A DNA stretch of 20,874 bases from an uncultured Alphaproteobacteria bacterium (GTDB taxonomy: Bacteria > Pseudomonadota > Alphaproteobacteria > Rickettsiales > UBA1997), in assembly GCA_949298005.1 (NCBI GenBank), contig CASFUN010000056.1, positions 1 to 20,874 of the forward strand, written 5' to 3'. Made by a program: the position numbers and the translations under genes. Shown here piece after piece: positions 1 to 8,196 of the stretch (position 1 is its first letter; each line of letters starts with the position of its first letter). The notes beneath the pieces were generated by a model. That model was given only the letters and a program-made list of their open reading frames with translations, was not told the origin of the DNA and did no database searches.

Positions 1-1382
1 CTATCTACAATTATTTCTAAATGTAGTTCCCCCATACCTTTAAGAATTGTCTGTCCACTTTCTTGGTCTGATTCAACTCTTAATGATGGATCTTCTGCAA
101 CTAATCTAGAAAGTGCTATTCCCATTTTTTCCTGGTCAGCTTGAGTTTTAGGCTCTACAGAAACTTCTATAACTGGATCTGGAAAATCCATTTTTTCAAG
201 AATTATATCAGTCCCTTTATCAGCCAAAGTTTCACCAGTTGTTGTATATTTTAAACCAGCAACAGCTATAATATCACCAGCATATGCTTCTTTTATATCC
301 TCTCTGTGATTTGCATGCATTAAAAGCATTCTACCAATTCTCTCACTCTTATCTTTTATTGTGTTTTCAACACTTGTACCAGCTGTTAGAACTCCAGAAT
401 ATATTCTAACAAAAGTTATAGAACCAACAAATTGGTCATTTGCAACTTTAAATGCTAGTCCAACAAAATTTTTGTCGTCATACTTCAATAAAAATTCTTT
501 ATTATCCTTAGTACCATGTATACCAGAAATGTCAACTGGACTTGGTAAATAGTCAACAACAGCATCTAGTAATGGTTGAATACCCTTGTTCTTAAAAGCA
601 GTACCATTCAAAACTGGCACAAACTTATTATTTATAGTTCCTTTTCTTATACAAGATTTTATTTCTTCATTAGATATTTCTTCTCCTGCAAAATATTTTT
701 CCATAAGACTATCATCTTGTTCAACAGCCAGCTCAATCAATTTCTCTCTATATTCGTTAGCTTTATCAAGCATATCAGCTGGTATATCTTTTTCTACATA
801 TGGTGCACCTTGTGACTCATCTTCCCAACAAAGCCATTTCATCTTTATCAAGTCAATCATACCAGCATAACTTTCACCAGAACCAATAGGTAATTGCAAA
901 ACCAAAGGTGTTGCCTTTAATCTATCTACAATCATACTAACAGTTCTATAAAAATCTGCTCCAGTCCTGTCCATCTTATTACAAAAACAAATTCTAGGTA
1001 CATTATATTTTGTAGCTTGTCTCCAAACAGTCTCAGACTGTGGTTCTACACCAGCAACGCTATCAAAAACTGCAACAGCTCCATCAAGTACCTTAAGAGA
1101 TCTTTCAACTTCTATTGTAAAATCAACGTGTCCTGGAGTATCTATTATATTGATTCTATGTTTGTTCCAAAAACACGTAGTAGCAGCAGAAGTTATAGTT
1201 ATACCTCTCTCTTGCTCTTGTACCATCCAGTCCATTGTAGCTGCACCTTCATGAACTTCACCAATTTTATGTGTTTTTCCTGTATAAAATAATATTCTCT
1301 CAGTAGTTGTAGTTTTACCTGCATCTATGTGAGCCATTATGCCAATATTTCTATATTTATCGATAGGATATTCTCTCGCCAT
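1..1382 (-). CDS. fusA: Elongation factor G, N-terminal two thirds (cut by window edge)
   Basis: Translational GTPase that moves tRNAs and mRNA through the ribosome after peptide bond formation. The minus-strand frame starts at ATG (1382-1380) and stays open to the left edge, giving about 460 residues of a protein normally near 690. The P-loop AHIDAGKTTTTERIL lies near residues 15-30, the switch II motif DTPGHVDF follows, and the base-recognition NKMD comes after it. The frame ends inside the domain III segment GMGELHLEIIVD. The missing part is domains IV and V. It follows rpsG by 23 bases without a clear Shine-Dalgarno, so translation may be coupled to rpsG. The order rpsL-rpsG-fusA is the usual str operon; tuf would be expected next, outside the window. 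The plus-strand open frames across this region are shadows. Confidence 0.97.
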   Translation of the reverse strand, partial: MAREYPIDKYRNIGIMAHIDAGKTTTTERILFYTGKTHKIGEVHEGAATMDWMVQEQERGITITSAATTCFWNKHRINIIDTPGHVDFTIEVERSLKVLDGAVAVFDSVAGVEPQSETVWRQATKYNVPRICFCNKMDRTGADFYRTVSMIVDRLKATPLVLQLPIGSGESYAGMIDLIKMKWLCWEDESQGAPYVEKDIPADMLDKANEYREKLIELAVEQDDSLMEKYFAGEEISNEEIKSCIRKGTINNKFVPVLNGTAFKNKGIQPLLDAVVDYLPSPVDISGIHGTKDNKEFLLKYDDKNFVGLAFKVANDQFVGSITFVRIYSGVLTAGTSVENTIKDKSERIGRMLLMHANHREDIKEAYAGDIIAVAGLKYTTTGETLADKGTDIILEKMDFPDPVIEVSVEPKTQADQEKMGIALSRLVAEDPSLRVESDQESGQTILKGMGELHLEIIVD

Positions 1383-1405
1383 AATTAATTACCGTTTTGT
1401 TAATT

Positions 1406-1873
1406 TTACCAGCTGTAGGAGGCAAAGGCCTTATTTGCTTCAGCCATCCTGAATACTTCTTCTTTCTTCTTAAAGGCCCAACCTGTTCCATTTTGTATTT
1501 CCATCAAACTTTTTACAATCTTTTCAGAAAGAGTTTTACCGGATTGTTTTCTTATAGAAATTGTTAGCCATTTTAATGCTAACGTCAAACCCCTTCTATC
1601 TCCAACTTCAACTGGAACTTGATATGTAGCACCACCAATTCTTCTTGATCTTACTTCAACTCTAGGGGTTATTTTATCGATTAGCTCTTCAAATAATTCT
1701 ACTGGTTCTTTTTTTAATTTATCCTGAAGTTCTTCTAACGCCTGATAAGTTGCCTTTTCAACTATGGATTTCTTACCATCTAACATTATGTAATTTATAA
1801 ATTTAGCTATCAGTACACTATTATACCTCGCGTCAGGAATAATGCTCCTCTTAACGGCTGCTCTTCTTCTCAT
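1406..1873 (-). CDS. rpsG: 30S ribosomal protein S7
   Basis: Primary 16S rRNA-binding protein of the 30S head, which nucleates head assembly and lines the E site. It has 155 residues, the normal length. It begins MRRRAAVKR and carries the conserved blocks RRIGGATYQVPVEV and LALKWL, ending in SYSW with Trp encoded by TGG. It sits 16 bases downstream of rpsL and 23 bases upstream of fusA on the minus strand, so the three are very likely one transcript. In E. coli S7 also represses its own operon; nothing in this short spacer shows whether that holds here. Confidence 0.97.
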   Translation of the reverse strand: MRRRAAVKRSIIPDARYNSVLIAKFINYIMLDGKKSIVEKATYQALEELQDKLKKEPVELFEELIDKITPRVEVRSRRIGGATYQVPVEVGDRRGLTLALKWLTISIRKQSGKTLSEKIVKSLMEIQNGTGWAFKKKEEVFRMAEANKAFASYSW

Positions 1874-1889
1874 ATAATTATTCTCCTAT

Positions 1890-2261
1890 TTATTTTGGCC
1901 TTTTAACACCATATCTAGATCTTGCTTGTTTTCTATTCTTTACACCCTGTGTATCAAGTGATCCTCTTATTATGTGATATCTAACACCAGGCAAGTCCTT
2001 AACCCTACCACCTCTTATCATAACAACACTGTGTTCTTGTAAGTTATGACCTTCTCCTGGTATATATGCTATAACTTCATTTCCATTAGATAACTTGATC
2101 CTAGCAACCTTTCTTAAAGCCGAGTTAGGCTTTTTAGGAGTTGTTGTATAAACTTTCAAACAAACACCTCTTACTTGTGGACATGCTTCCATTGCTGGCA
2201 CTTTATTTTTAACTACTCTAGGCTTTCTAGACTTTCTAACCAATTGATTAATTGTTGGCAT
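1890..2261 (-). CDS. rpsL: 30S ribosomal protein S12
   Basis: Decoding-centre protein of the 30S subunit. It has 123 residues, typical length, with the signature blocks TTPKKPNSALRKVARI and GGRVKDLPGVRYH. The Lys in KPNSALRK and the Lys in VKDLPG, the two positions where changes classically give streptomycin resistance, are both wild type. The start ATG (2261-2259) is preceded by an AGAGG Shine-Dalgarno (minus strand, 2275-2271). It is the first gene of the str cluster. rpoC, often upstream of rpsL, is absent; sdaA diverges instead, so this cluster has its own promoter. Confidence 0.97.
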   Translation of the reverse strand: MPTINQLVRKSRKPRVVKNKVPAMEACPQVRGVCLKVYTTTPKKPNSALRKVARIKLSNGNEVIAYIPGEGHNLQEHSVVMIRGGRVKDLPGVRYHIIRGSLDTQGVKNRKQARSRYGVKRPK

Positions 2262-2300
2262 CTAATAATTCCTCTAAATAAATAAACAAATAAATTAAAA

Positions 2301-2317
2301 TTAAGAACGTTTCTTAA
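2301..2317 (-). promoter_or_regulatory. Inverted repeat in the rpsL leader
   Basis: TTAAGAA CGT TTCTTAA is a perfect 7-base inverted repeat with a 3-base loop. It lies between the candidate promoter and the rpsL Shine-Dalgarno, so it would form a small hairpin in the leader mRNA or could be a palindromic protein site. No function can be assigned from sequence alone. Confidence 0.3.
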
Positions 2318-2345
2318 CCAGCACGACTAAGTCCGAATAGAATTG

Positions 2346-2373
2346 ACTATATAGTTTTAAAATTATTTTTCAA
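2346..2373 (-). promoter_or_regulatory. Candidate promoter of the rpsL-rpsG-fusA operon
   Basis: On the minus strand TTGAAA (2373-2368) and TATAGT (2351-2346) are separated by 16 bases, a good sigma-70 type match. It would start transcription about 80 bases before rpsL. A second possible -35, TTGACT (2386-2381), lies just upstream without an equally good partner. AT-rich DNA gives many chance matches, so confidence is moderate. Confidence 0.45.
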
Positions 2374-2484
2374 CTCATAAAGTCAAATAAATTTAATTAT
2401 GTCAATAATACAACAAATTATGTTTAAAAATAAATTTTCAGTATTATTGTTCCTAATTATATTATTACTTATTTAATTTAGAAT

Positions 2485-3885
2485 ATGATAAGTGTATTTG
2501 ACATATTTAAGGTCTGTATAGAACCATCCAGCTCACACACAGTTGGCCCAATGAAAGCATCTTTATTTTTCATACAAAAAAATGAAGAATTAAACAAACT
2601 AAATAGCATAAATAGAATAAAAATTGATTTATACGGCTCTTTAGCATTAACAAAAACTGGTCATGGAACTGACATAGCTATACAACTTGGTCTAAGTGGT
2701 TTTGACCCAAAAACAATAAACCCAAATAAAATAGACGAAATTATACGTAACATAAAAACATCCAGAAAAATAAAATTATCAAGTAACAAATCCATAAATT
2801 TTAATTCGAACAAAGATATTGTTATGCATAAAAATAAAGAATTACCTTATCATCCGAACGGAATGATAATAACCTCATACGATTCGTCTAGTAAAGTGCT
2901 TTATAGCGAAGAATATTATTCTGTTGGTGGTGGTTTTGTAGAAATCAAGAGTGAACTAGACTCAAAAAATAACAATAATATAAAAAGTGTAAAATTCCCA
3001 AATAAATTCAATAATTGGAATGATTTAACAGATTTTTGTAAAAGAAAAAATAAAGAAATCTGGGAAATAGTACTTGAAAATGAATTAGTTATAAGAGACA
3101 AACGCAAAGTAGATAAGAAAATAGCTGAATTGTACAGCGTTATGGTCGGTTGTATAAAGAATGGACTTAAAAGAAAAGGTGATTTGAGTGGAGGATTAGG
3201 TTTAAAAAGAAGATCAACAAAACTGATGAAAAGTATAAAAAGAAAAAAGAATGATGACTTAAACGTTATAGATTTTTTGTTATTATCTGGTATGGCTGCT
3301 TCTGAAGAAAATGCAAGCTACGGTATAATAATAAGCGCACCAACAAATGGAGCAGCTGGAATCATACCAGCAGTTGTATATTATTACAGGAGATTCTGCG
3401 ATTCTAATTTTGAAGGTTTTAAAAAATTTATATTAACAGCCGGGGCAGTAGGTATTTTATGTAAAATAAATGCATCAATATCTGGTGCAGAAGGCGGTTG
3501 TCAAGCTGAAGTTGGTTCTGCTACTGCTATGGCTGCTGCTGGATTATGCGCAGCTCTTGGTGGTACAATAAAACAGTGTGAAAATGCAGCTATAATAGGA
3601 ATGGCTCATAACCTTGGACTTACTTGTGATCCTGTGAAAGGCTTAGTACAAGTTCCATGTATAGAAAGAAATGCAATTAATGCAATAAAAGCAGTTTCTG
3701 CTTGCAGGCTAGCACTTTTAGAAAAAGAAAGTGTGTATCTTAGATTTGACCAAGTCGTTAGAAGTATGAAAGAAGTTGGCGACAATATGTCCAGTTTATA
3801 TAAGGAAACAGCTTTGGGTGGTTTAGCTAAAAATGCTAAAAAATCAAAAATTTGTGATAAGAATTGTAAAGGTTGTAGCTTTTAA
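2485..3885 (+). CDS. sdaA: L-serine dehydratase (iron-sulfur, single chain)
   Basis: Cytosolic 4Fe-4S enzyme that deaminates L-serine to pyruvate and ammonia. The 466 residues match the single-chain bacterial type (about 455). The N-terminal beta domain has the SSSHTVGPMKA motif (residues 13-23) and TKTGHGTD. The catalytic alpha domain has ENASYGIIISAPTNGAAG, then three Cys in GGCQAEVG, LTCDPVKG and VPCIERNA, which are the cluster ligands in this family. The protein ends in a Cys-rich tail, C457-x3-C461-x2-C464. No Shine-Dalgarno is visible before the ATG. It is monocistronic and divergent from rpsL across a 223-base spacer. In a reduced genome it suggests serine is used as a carbon and pyruvate source. 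Confidence 0.93.
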   Translation: MISVFDIFKVCIEPSSSHTVGPMKASLFFIQKNEELNKLNSINRIKIDLYGSLALTKTGHGTDIAIQLGLSGFDPKTINPNKIDEIIRNIKTSRKIKLSSNKSINFNSNKDIVMHKNKELPYHPNGMIITSYDSSSKVLYSEEYYSVGGGFVEIKSELDSKNNNNIKSVKFPNKFNNWNDLTDFCKRKNKEIWEIVLENELVIRDKRKVDKKIAELYSVMVGCIKNGLKRKGDLSGGLGLKRRSTKLMKSIKRKKNDDLNVIDFLLLSGMAASEENASYGIIISAPTNGAAGIIPAVVYYYRRFCDSNFEGFKKFILTAGAVGILCKINASISGAEGGCQAEVGSATAMAAAGLCAALGGTIKQCENAAIIGMAHNLGLTCDPVKGLVQVPCIERNAINAIKAVSACRLALLEKESVYLRFDQVVRSMKEVGDNMSSLYKETALGGLAKNAKKSKICDKNCKGCSF

Positions 3886-3917
3886 TAATATAAAATCTGT
3901 AAAAACATATTTTATAC

Positions 3918-3947
3918 TTGAAAAAACTATAAACTTTATGATAAAAT
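3918..3947 (+). promoter_or_regulatory. Candidate promoter of the decayed restriction-modification pair
   Basis: TTGAAA (3918-3923) and TAAAAT (3942-3947) are separated by 18 bases. The -10 is preceded by TGA, giving an extended -10. It lies just upstream of the methyltransferase remnant and would start transcription inside the inverted repeat at 3951-3971. Confidence 0.45.
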
Positions 3948-3950
3948 AGA

Positions 3951-3971
3951 TTCTACATTACTAGTGTAGAA
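3951..3971 (+). promoter_or_regulatory. Inverted repeat at the start of the methyltransferase transcript
   Basis: TTCTACA and TGTAGAA are perfect 7-base arms around a 7-base spacer. The repeat sits immediately downstream of a candidate -10 and directly before the degenerate start of the methyltransferase. It has no T-tract on the plus strand, so an operator for feedback control of the old restriction-modification genes fits better than a terminator. A terminator is still possible for minus-strand transcription, where T-rich sequence follows the hairpin. Confidence 0.3.
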
Positions 3972-3972
3972 C

Positions 3973-4905
3973 ATAGCTAAAAAGCGTATATTCAATTTAT
4001 ATTGAAAATATAAAAATAAAGAAGACCCAAGAAATAAAGATCAGTTTTTTACTACAGAAAAGATTTCTAGATATTGTTACGATAAAACATTGGAAGTTTT
4101 GAAACAATTAAGTATTGATGATAAAAAATATATTTTTATTGAACCATCCGCTGGTTGTTGTAATTTTTATAAAATATTACCACAAGAAATAAGAATAGGA
4201 ATAGATATAGAACCAAATGGAGAGTTAAAATAGGAATTAATTAAAATAAATTATTTAGACTATAAACCTAATATCGATGGTAAATATATTTTAATAGGAA
4301 ATCCACCTTTTGGACTTATAGGGAATTTAGCATTAAGATTTATAAATCATTCTTATAGTTTTGCTGATGTAATAGCCTTCATTTTACCACCGTTATTCAA
4401 CAGTACAGGTAAGGGAGTTCCTATGACAAGAATCAAAGGATATAAACTAGCACATACAGAAAAATTACCATTAAATTCTTTTATTTATCCTAATGGAAAA
4501 ATAGTTAGTGTTTCTACTATATTTCAAGTATGGACTAAAGTCAATACAAACAAAATAATAACAGAAGAAAATAAAACCTGTGATACCTTTATCAAAGTAC
4601 ATTCGTTATCCGATGGCGGTACGCCAGATAGTACCAGGAATAAAAACATGTTAGATAAATGTGATATTTATTTACCATCAACTTGTTTTAAAGGTATGAA
4701 AGCTTATTCTTCTTTTGACAAACTTCCAAACAAAAGAGGTTATGGCATAACTGTTTTAAAAGAAAAAGAACATATATTAGACATACTATATAATATTAAC
4801 TGGAATAATGTTGCTTTTTTATCAACTAATAGCGCTATTAATCTAAGAACAGATTTGATAAAAAATGAAATAATAAAAAGAGGTTACTATGATAGACAAC
4901 AATGA
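3973..4905 (+). pseudogene. DNA methyltransferase remnant (NPPF type), two in-frame stops
   Basis: One plus-strand frame reads as a class I SAM-dependent DNA methyltransferase of the N6-adenine kind, but it is broken. The SAM-binding region IFIEPSAGCCNFYK resembles motif I, and IGIDIEP follows it. LIGNPPFG is the catalytic motif IV (NPPF/Y). FILPPLF, GYKLAHTEKLP and STIFQVW follow it. TGA at 4003-4005 and TAG at 4231-4233 interrupt the frame, and the expected start is now ATA (3973). Only the last 160 residues (4423-4905) could still be made from an ATG. Repaired, the gene would encode about 310 residues, a normal size for the family. Its 3' end overlaps the nuclease remnant by 17 bases, as in many type II restriction-modification pairs. 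The recognition sequence cannot be read from the sequence. Confidence 0.8.
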
Positions 4906-5475
4906 AATAGACGAAATTGCTTTAACAATTCTAAAACAAATTCTAGAAGAAACGCAGGACAGATGGAAAGAACACAATAGTAAATATAAAGACTATAGAA
5001 CTTTACAAATAGATAAAAGGGGAAGTTTTGGTGAAAGATTTTTTAAGCAAATATTATCAAGGATCTATTATAGGAGATTAAAAATTGAATATAATGATGG
5101 CGATCAAGGAGATTGGGATTAATATTTAATAATATTAAATTTGAAGTCAAAACTTCTTCACTTGACACAAACAATAAATTTTAAAATGAAGGTCTAAAAA
5201 AATATGGAGATTATCAAGGAATTCTATTTCTAGGTGTAGCACCAAACGAATTATATTTTAGATGTTTAAGAAAAATAGATATTAATTTTGATACTTTAGA
5301 AGTAAAAACAATAGAAAATAACATAATAGCTCACTTACACAATAGAGGTAAAGAAGAAACTAATAAAAGAGCAACTGGTTCTAGTTATAAATGTGACATA
5401 AAATTAAAAGACATGATTAGAATAGACTCGTTAAAAGATTTACAAATTGAGTTCGAAAAATATTTCAAATCATAA
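4889..5475 (+). pseudogene. PD-(D/E)xK restriction endonuclease remnant, frameshift plus stop
   Basis: The partner of the methyltransferase remnant. The ATG at 4889 opens 77 codons that end at TAA (5120-5122), right after GDQGDWD. Shifting frame by one base at 5119 continues the protein as LIFNNIKFEVKTSS and, past a TAA at 5182-5184, as YQGILFLGVAPNELYFRCL to a final stop at 5473-5475. The joined D-x(n)-E-x-K (DWD...FEVK) is the catalytic core of a PD-(D/E)xK nuclease, and the frameshift cuts directly through it. A restored protein would be about 195 residues. One missing T and one C-to-T change (CAA to TAA) would explain both lesions. The first 77 codons alone lack the Glu and Lys, so no active nuclease is expected. 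Confidence 0.78.
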
Positions 5476-5511
5476 TAATACATTATCGATTATAATATCT
5501 AACTACATTAA

Positions 5512-6219
5512 CTAAAATTCATTATAAACCAAGAATATGAGATATTGAACTTTATCTTTTTTACCATTTTCCACAAAAATCTTTTTTAAAAAATAAAATA
5601 AAATAGATAAGCCATTCTTAAAATCATTAGTTCCAGCATAAATATTAAGAAAACATCTCGGTATAACAAATAATTTGTCCTTATATTCTTCTCCAACTTC
5701 TTTTGATATACAATTTCCAGTTTTCGGAGAAATATAATAAGTATTATTAGAACCGCTTACTGAACAATTTTGTATATCTAAATTAAAACCAAAAAATATA
5801 ACCACTTCTTTTAAGAAATTAATGTAATTTAAAAAGATATAATCTTCATTTTTTTCATCATTAAGTTCGTAAATGTTTTTATGGAATATATTGTAAATTT
5901 TACCACAATCACCCCTTTCTAACATTAAAGAAATAATTATAAAAGATATAGAGTTAGAAATAGACAGAAATAACTTATTTGAGTAAATATTATTCCAGTG
6001 ACTTTTTATATATTTTAATTCTAAATTTCTGTAATTAAACTGACCGATATTATCACACTCAAAATTAACCAAATCATAAATCAAATATTTATTTTTCCTA
6101 TCTTTCCTTAGAAAGGTCTGTATAAGCCCGTTATTTTCACTGAATATTATTACTTTGTAACATTTATCGTTATATTTATTTATATATATGATAATCCCTT
6201 CGTCAAATATTTTTGCCAC
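5512..6219 (-). CDS. recO: DNA repair protein RecO
   Basis: Recombination mediator of the RecFOR pathway. With RecR it loads RecA on SSB-coated single-stranded DNA. It has 235 residues, typical length. The N-terminal OB-fold region starts with DEGIIIYINKYND. The C-terminal part carries the motif order common in alphaproteobacterial RecO: GFNLDIQNCSVSGS, then YYISPKTGNCISKEVG and KDKLFVIPRCFL. The sequence is diverged and Asn/Lys rich, in keeping with the base composition. It begins 6 bases after pgsA and is the last gene of the mlaE-pgsA-recO run. recR is also in this window (13749), so the OR half of the pathway is intact. Confidence 0.88.
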   Translation of the reverse strand: MAKIFDEGIIIYINKYNDKCYKVIIFSENNGLIQTFLRKDRKNKYLIYDLVNFECDNIGQFNYRNLELKYIKSHWNNIYSNKLFLSISNSISFIIISLMLERGDCGKIYNIFHKNIYELNDEKNEDYIFLNYINFLKEVVIFFGFNLDIQNCSVSGSNNTYYISPKTGNCISKEVGEEYKDKLFVIPRCFLNIYAGTNDFKNGLSILFYFLKKIFVENGKKDKVQYLIFLVYNEF

Positions 6220-6225
6220 AAAATA

Positions 6226-6837
6226 CTACTTCATATATTTTAAACTTATCTTTAAGTATTGAAATCCGGCCGCTAAGGATAGTAAAGCAGCTATATTTAA
6301 CAAAAATATACTTATATTCTCTATAAGCCCATTAAAAAATATCCTTAAAAAGGGCTCAAATTCAAAATAATCCATAATTGTTTCAAAAGTATATGAAGAA
6401 TTTTTACTTGCCAACAATAGACCAGTTATGGCAAACATTTGAAATGCGGTTTTATATTTAGCTAATTTTGTTACCGGCATTTCTACGTTAATGGAACCCA
6501 AAAATTCTCTTAAACCTGACACTAAAATTTCCCTACACATTATTATTAATGAAGGTATAAGTATAAATATGCTATCATTGCAACTGATTATCATAACCAA
6601 AGATACTATAACTATCAATTTATCTGCTATCGGGTCAAAACATTGCCCGAATTTAGATTGGACTTTATATAATCTCGCTAAATAACCATCAAAAAAATCG
6701 GTTATGCTTGCCAACATAAACCAAAAGGCAACAACTAAATTTGTTATTTTCCATGGTAAATAGAAAGATATTATAAGTACTGGTATCAATAATACCCTGG
6801 CTATTGTCAAAATATTCGGTATTTTAGCTTTATCCAT
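6226..6837 (-). CDS. pgsA: CDP-diacylglycerol-glycerol-3-phosphate 3-phosphatidyltransferase
   Basis: Inner-membrane enzyme that makes phosphatidylglycerol-phosphate from CDP-diacylglycerol and glycerol 3-phosphate, the committed step to phosphatidylglycerol and cardiolipin. The CDP-alcohol phosphotransferase signature is complete: D47-x2-D50-G51-x2-A54-R55-x8-G64-x3-D68-x3-D72. The 203 residues hold several hydrophobic helices. The N-terminal KIPNILTIARVLLIPV is typical of PgsA. It lies 41 bases after mlaE and 6 bases before recO on the minus strand, so co-transcription is likely. Confidence 0.93.
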   Translation of the reverse strand: MDKAKIPNILTIARVLLIPVLIISFYLPWKITNLVVAFWFMLASITDFFDGYLARLYKVQSKFGQCFDPIADKLIVIVSLVMIISCNDSIFILIPSLIIMCREILVSGLREFLGSINVEMPVTKLAKYKTAFQMFAITGLLLASKNSSYTFETIMDYFEFEPFLRIFFNGLIENISIFLLNIAALLSLAAGFQYLKISLKYMK

Positions 6838-6878
6838 AAATTTTTTGAAAATTATAACATAACTATGTTAAAACTTAT

Positions 6879-7661
6879 CTAGACAAAAAACAATTCTGTC
6901 ATTAAGTAATTGGAAAGTAATATAAATATAGAAGCACTGACTATAGCATTAGTTGTCGCTTTTCCTACTCCTTCAGCACCACCTTTAGAATTATAACCAT
7001 AATAACAACCGCATATTGCTATTATAAAACCAAAAACTACCGACTTTATTAGTCCAGAATAAACATCCTCCAACCTCAAAAAATTAATTGTGTTATCCAA
7101 GTAGGTTGTCATATCAAATTTTAAACTCATCACACTGGCTACCGTTCCACCAAATATACCTATAACGTCAGCTATCAATACTAGCAATGGCATAGAAACA
7201 GTTGATGCCAAAATACGTGGTAAAATTAAATATTTGTAAGGAGAGGTCGATAGTGTATACAAAGCATCTATTTGATCCGACACTCTCATTGTTCCTATTT
7301 GGGCAGCTATAGATGTACTTATTCTGCCTGCAACCATTAAACCAACTAATATTGGTGCCAATTCTCTTGTTATAGCTAGTACAACTATTGTTGGAACAGT
7401 GCTTTCAGCACCAAAACGATTGCAACCAGCGTACGTTTGTAGAGCCATAACACCACCAGTAAATATTGCGGTCATTGCAACAACCGGTAAAGAACAAAAA
7501 CCTATTTCAAAAAACTGGTTGGCTATATTGTTAAAATACCATTTTTTACTAAACATAGATTTGAGAGATTTGCCTGTAAATATAACAAATCTACCAACCG
7601 CTTCAAACATATTAGAAAAAAAATTTAAAGTTGCACAACCTAAATTCTGAATAAAACTCAT
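6879..7661 (-). CDS. mlaE: MlaE-family lipid ABC transporter permease
   Basis: Inner-membrane permease of the Mla system, which moves phospholipids between the outer and inner membranes with MlaF (ATPase), MlaD (MCE protein) and others. It has 260 residues, normal length. Family blocks include ELAPILVGLMVAGR, SIAAQIGTMRVSDQIDAL and YGYNSKGGAEGVGKATT, with about five membrane segments. The gene is first in a minus-strand run with pgsA and recO. mlaF and mlaD, normal neighbours, are not here, so the system is split or the other parts lie elsewhere. Confidence 0.9.
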   Translation of the reverse strand: MSFIQNLGCATLNFFSNMFEAVGRFVIFTGKSLKSMFSKKWYFNNIANQFFEIGFCSLPVVAMTAIFTGGVMALQTYAGCNRFGAESTVPTIVVLAITRELAPILVGLMVAGRISTSIAAQIGTMRVSDQIDALYTLSTSPYKYLILPRILASTVSMPLLVLIADVIGIFGGTVASVMSLKFDMTTYLDNTINFLRLEDVYSGLIKSVVFGFIIAICGCYYGYNSKGGAEGVGKATTNAIVSASIFILLSNYLMTELFFV

Positions 7662-7847
7662 AATTATTACATAATAATCTTATATAAGGATAGGATTTTT
7701 TATGATAAAATCAACTATGTAATAGTTAATACATATTTATGCTACTTTCGTCATTTTAATAAATATTAAAGATTTTCTTTTATAAACGGATGTTAGAGTT
7801 ACCGTTCAAAATTTAACTTTAACATCAATAAAAATTTTGGTTAAAAT

Positions 7848-8069
7848 ATGGAAGAAAATTTTTTAGATTTCTTGCACATAAGTAATTTGTGCCCTGAGAA
7901 ATCATTATGGAAAGCAGTAATATTACAAGCTTTTGTTGATCTTAAAAATAATTCTAAAAAAAGAATAGCAAATACCTATAGAGTTAAAGCAACACTTTGG
8001 TTTAATATGAATAATAATGACTTTATAACTACTTGTCACTACGCAGGGTTAGATCCTAAATATGTATGA
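7848..8069 (+). CDS. Small conserved-looking protein of unknown function, possibly shortened by UGA
   Basis: A 73-codon frame in the spacer between divergent mlaE and lpxA. I do not recognise a named family. The C-terminal pattern, with an A-x-x-W-F-N block then DFITTCHYAGLDPKYV, recalls small unnamed alphaproteobacterial proteins with an AGLDP motif; this is from memory, not a search. The predicted protein is soluble, with no signal peptide. The frame ends at TGA (8067-8069) but continues for 17 sense codons to TAG (8121-8123), reading GKASFIKNRNFELRKLA, which looks like a natural basic tail. The stop may therefore be a recent truncation. No clear Shine-Dalgarno precedes the ATG. Confidence 0.55.
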   Translation: MEENFLDFLHISNLCPEKSLWKAVILQAFVDLKNNSKKRIANTYRVKATLWFNMNNNDFITTCHYAGLDPKYV

Positions 8070-8152
8070 GGAAAAGCTAGTTTTATAAAAAACAGAAATT
8101 TTGAATTGAGAAAATTGGCTTAGACTTGTAACATTTTGTAATAAAAATTTAT

Positions 8153-8182
8153 TTGATTGTAATGTAGCTTCTGTGTTATACT
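8153..8182 (+). promoter_or_regulatory. Promoter of lpxA-lpxI, extended -10
   Basis: TTGATT (8153-8158) and TATACT (8177-8182) are spaced by 18 bases. The -10 is preceded by TGT, giving an extended -10. This is one of the best sigma-70 type matches in the window. The predicted transcription start near 8189 is only about 8 bases before the lpxA ATG, which implies a very short leader. Confidence 0.6.
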
Positions 8183-8196
8183 ATAGTTAGTTTTCA

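Noticed and set aside
361..1292. Plus-strand open frames of 63-94 codons
   Set aside because: They lie antisense to fusA, whose minus-strand frame is open and highly conserved throughout; they are shadows.
4003..8069. UGA read as Trp, suggested by TGA at 4003 and at 8067
   Set aside because: The conserved genes use TGG for Trp, and lpxA and tsaB end with TGA overlapping the next start codon. The two cases are better explained by gene decay.
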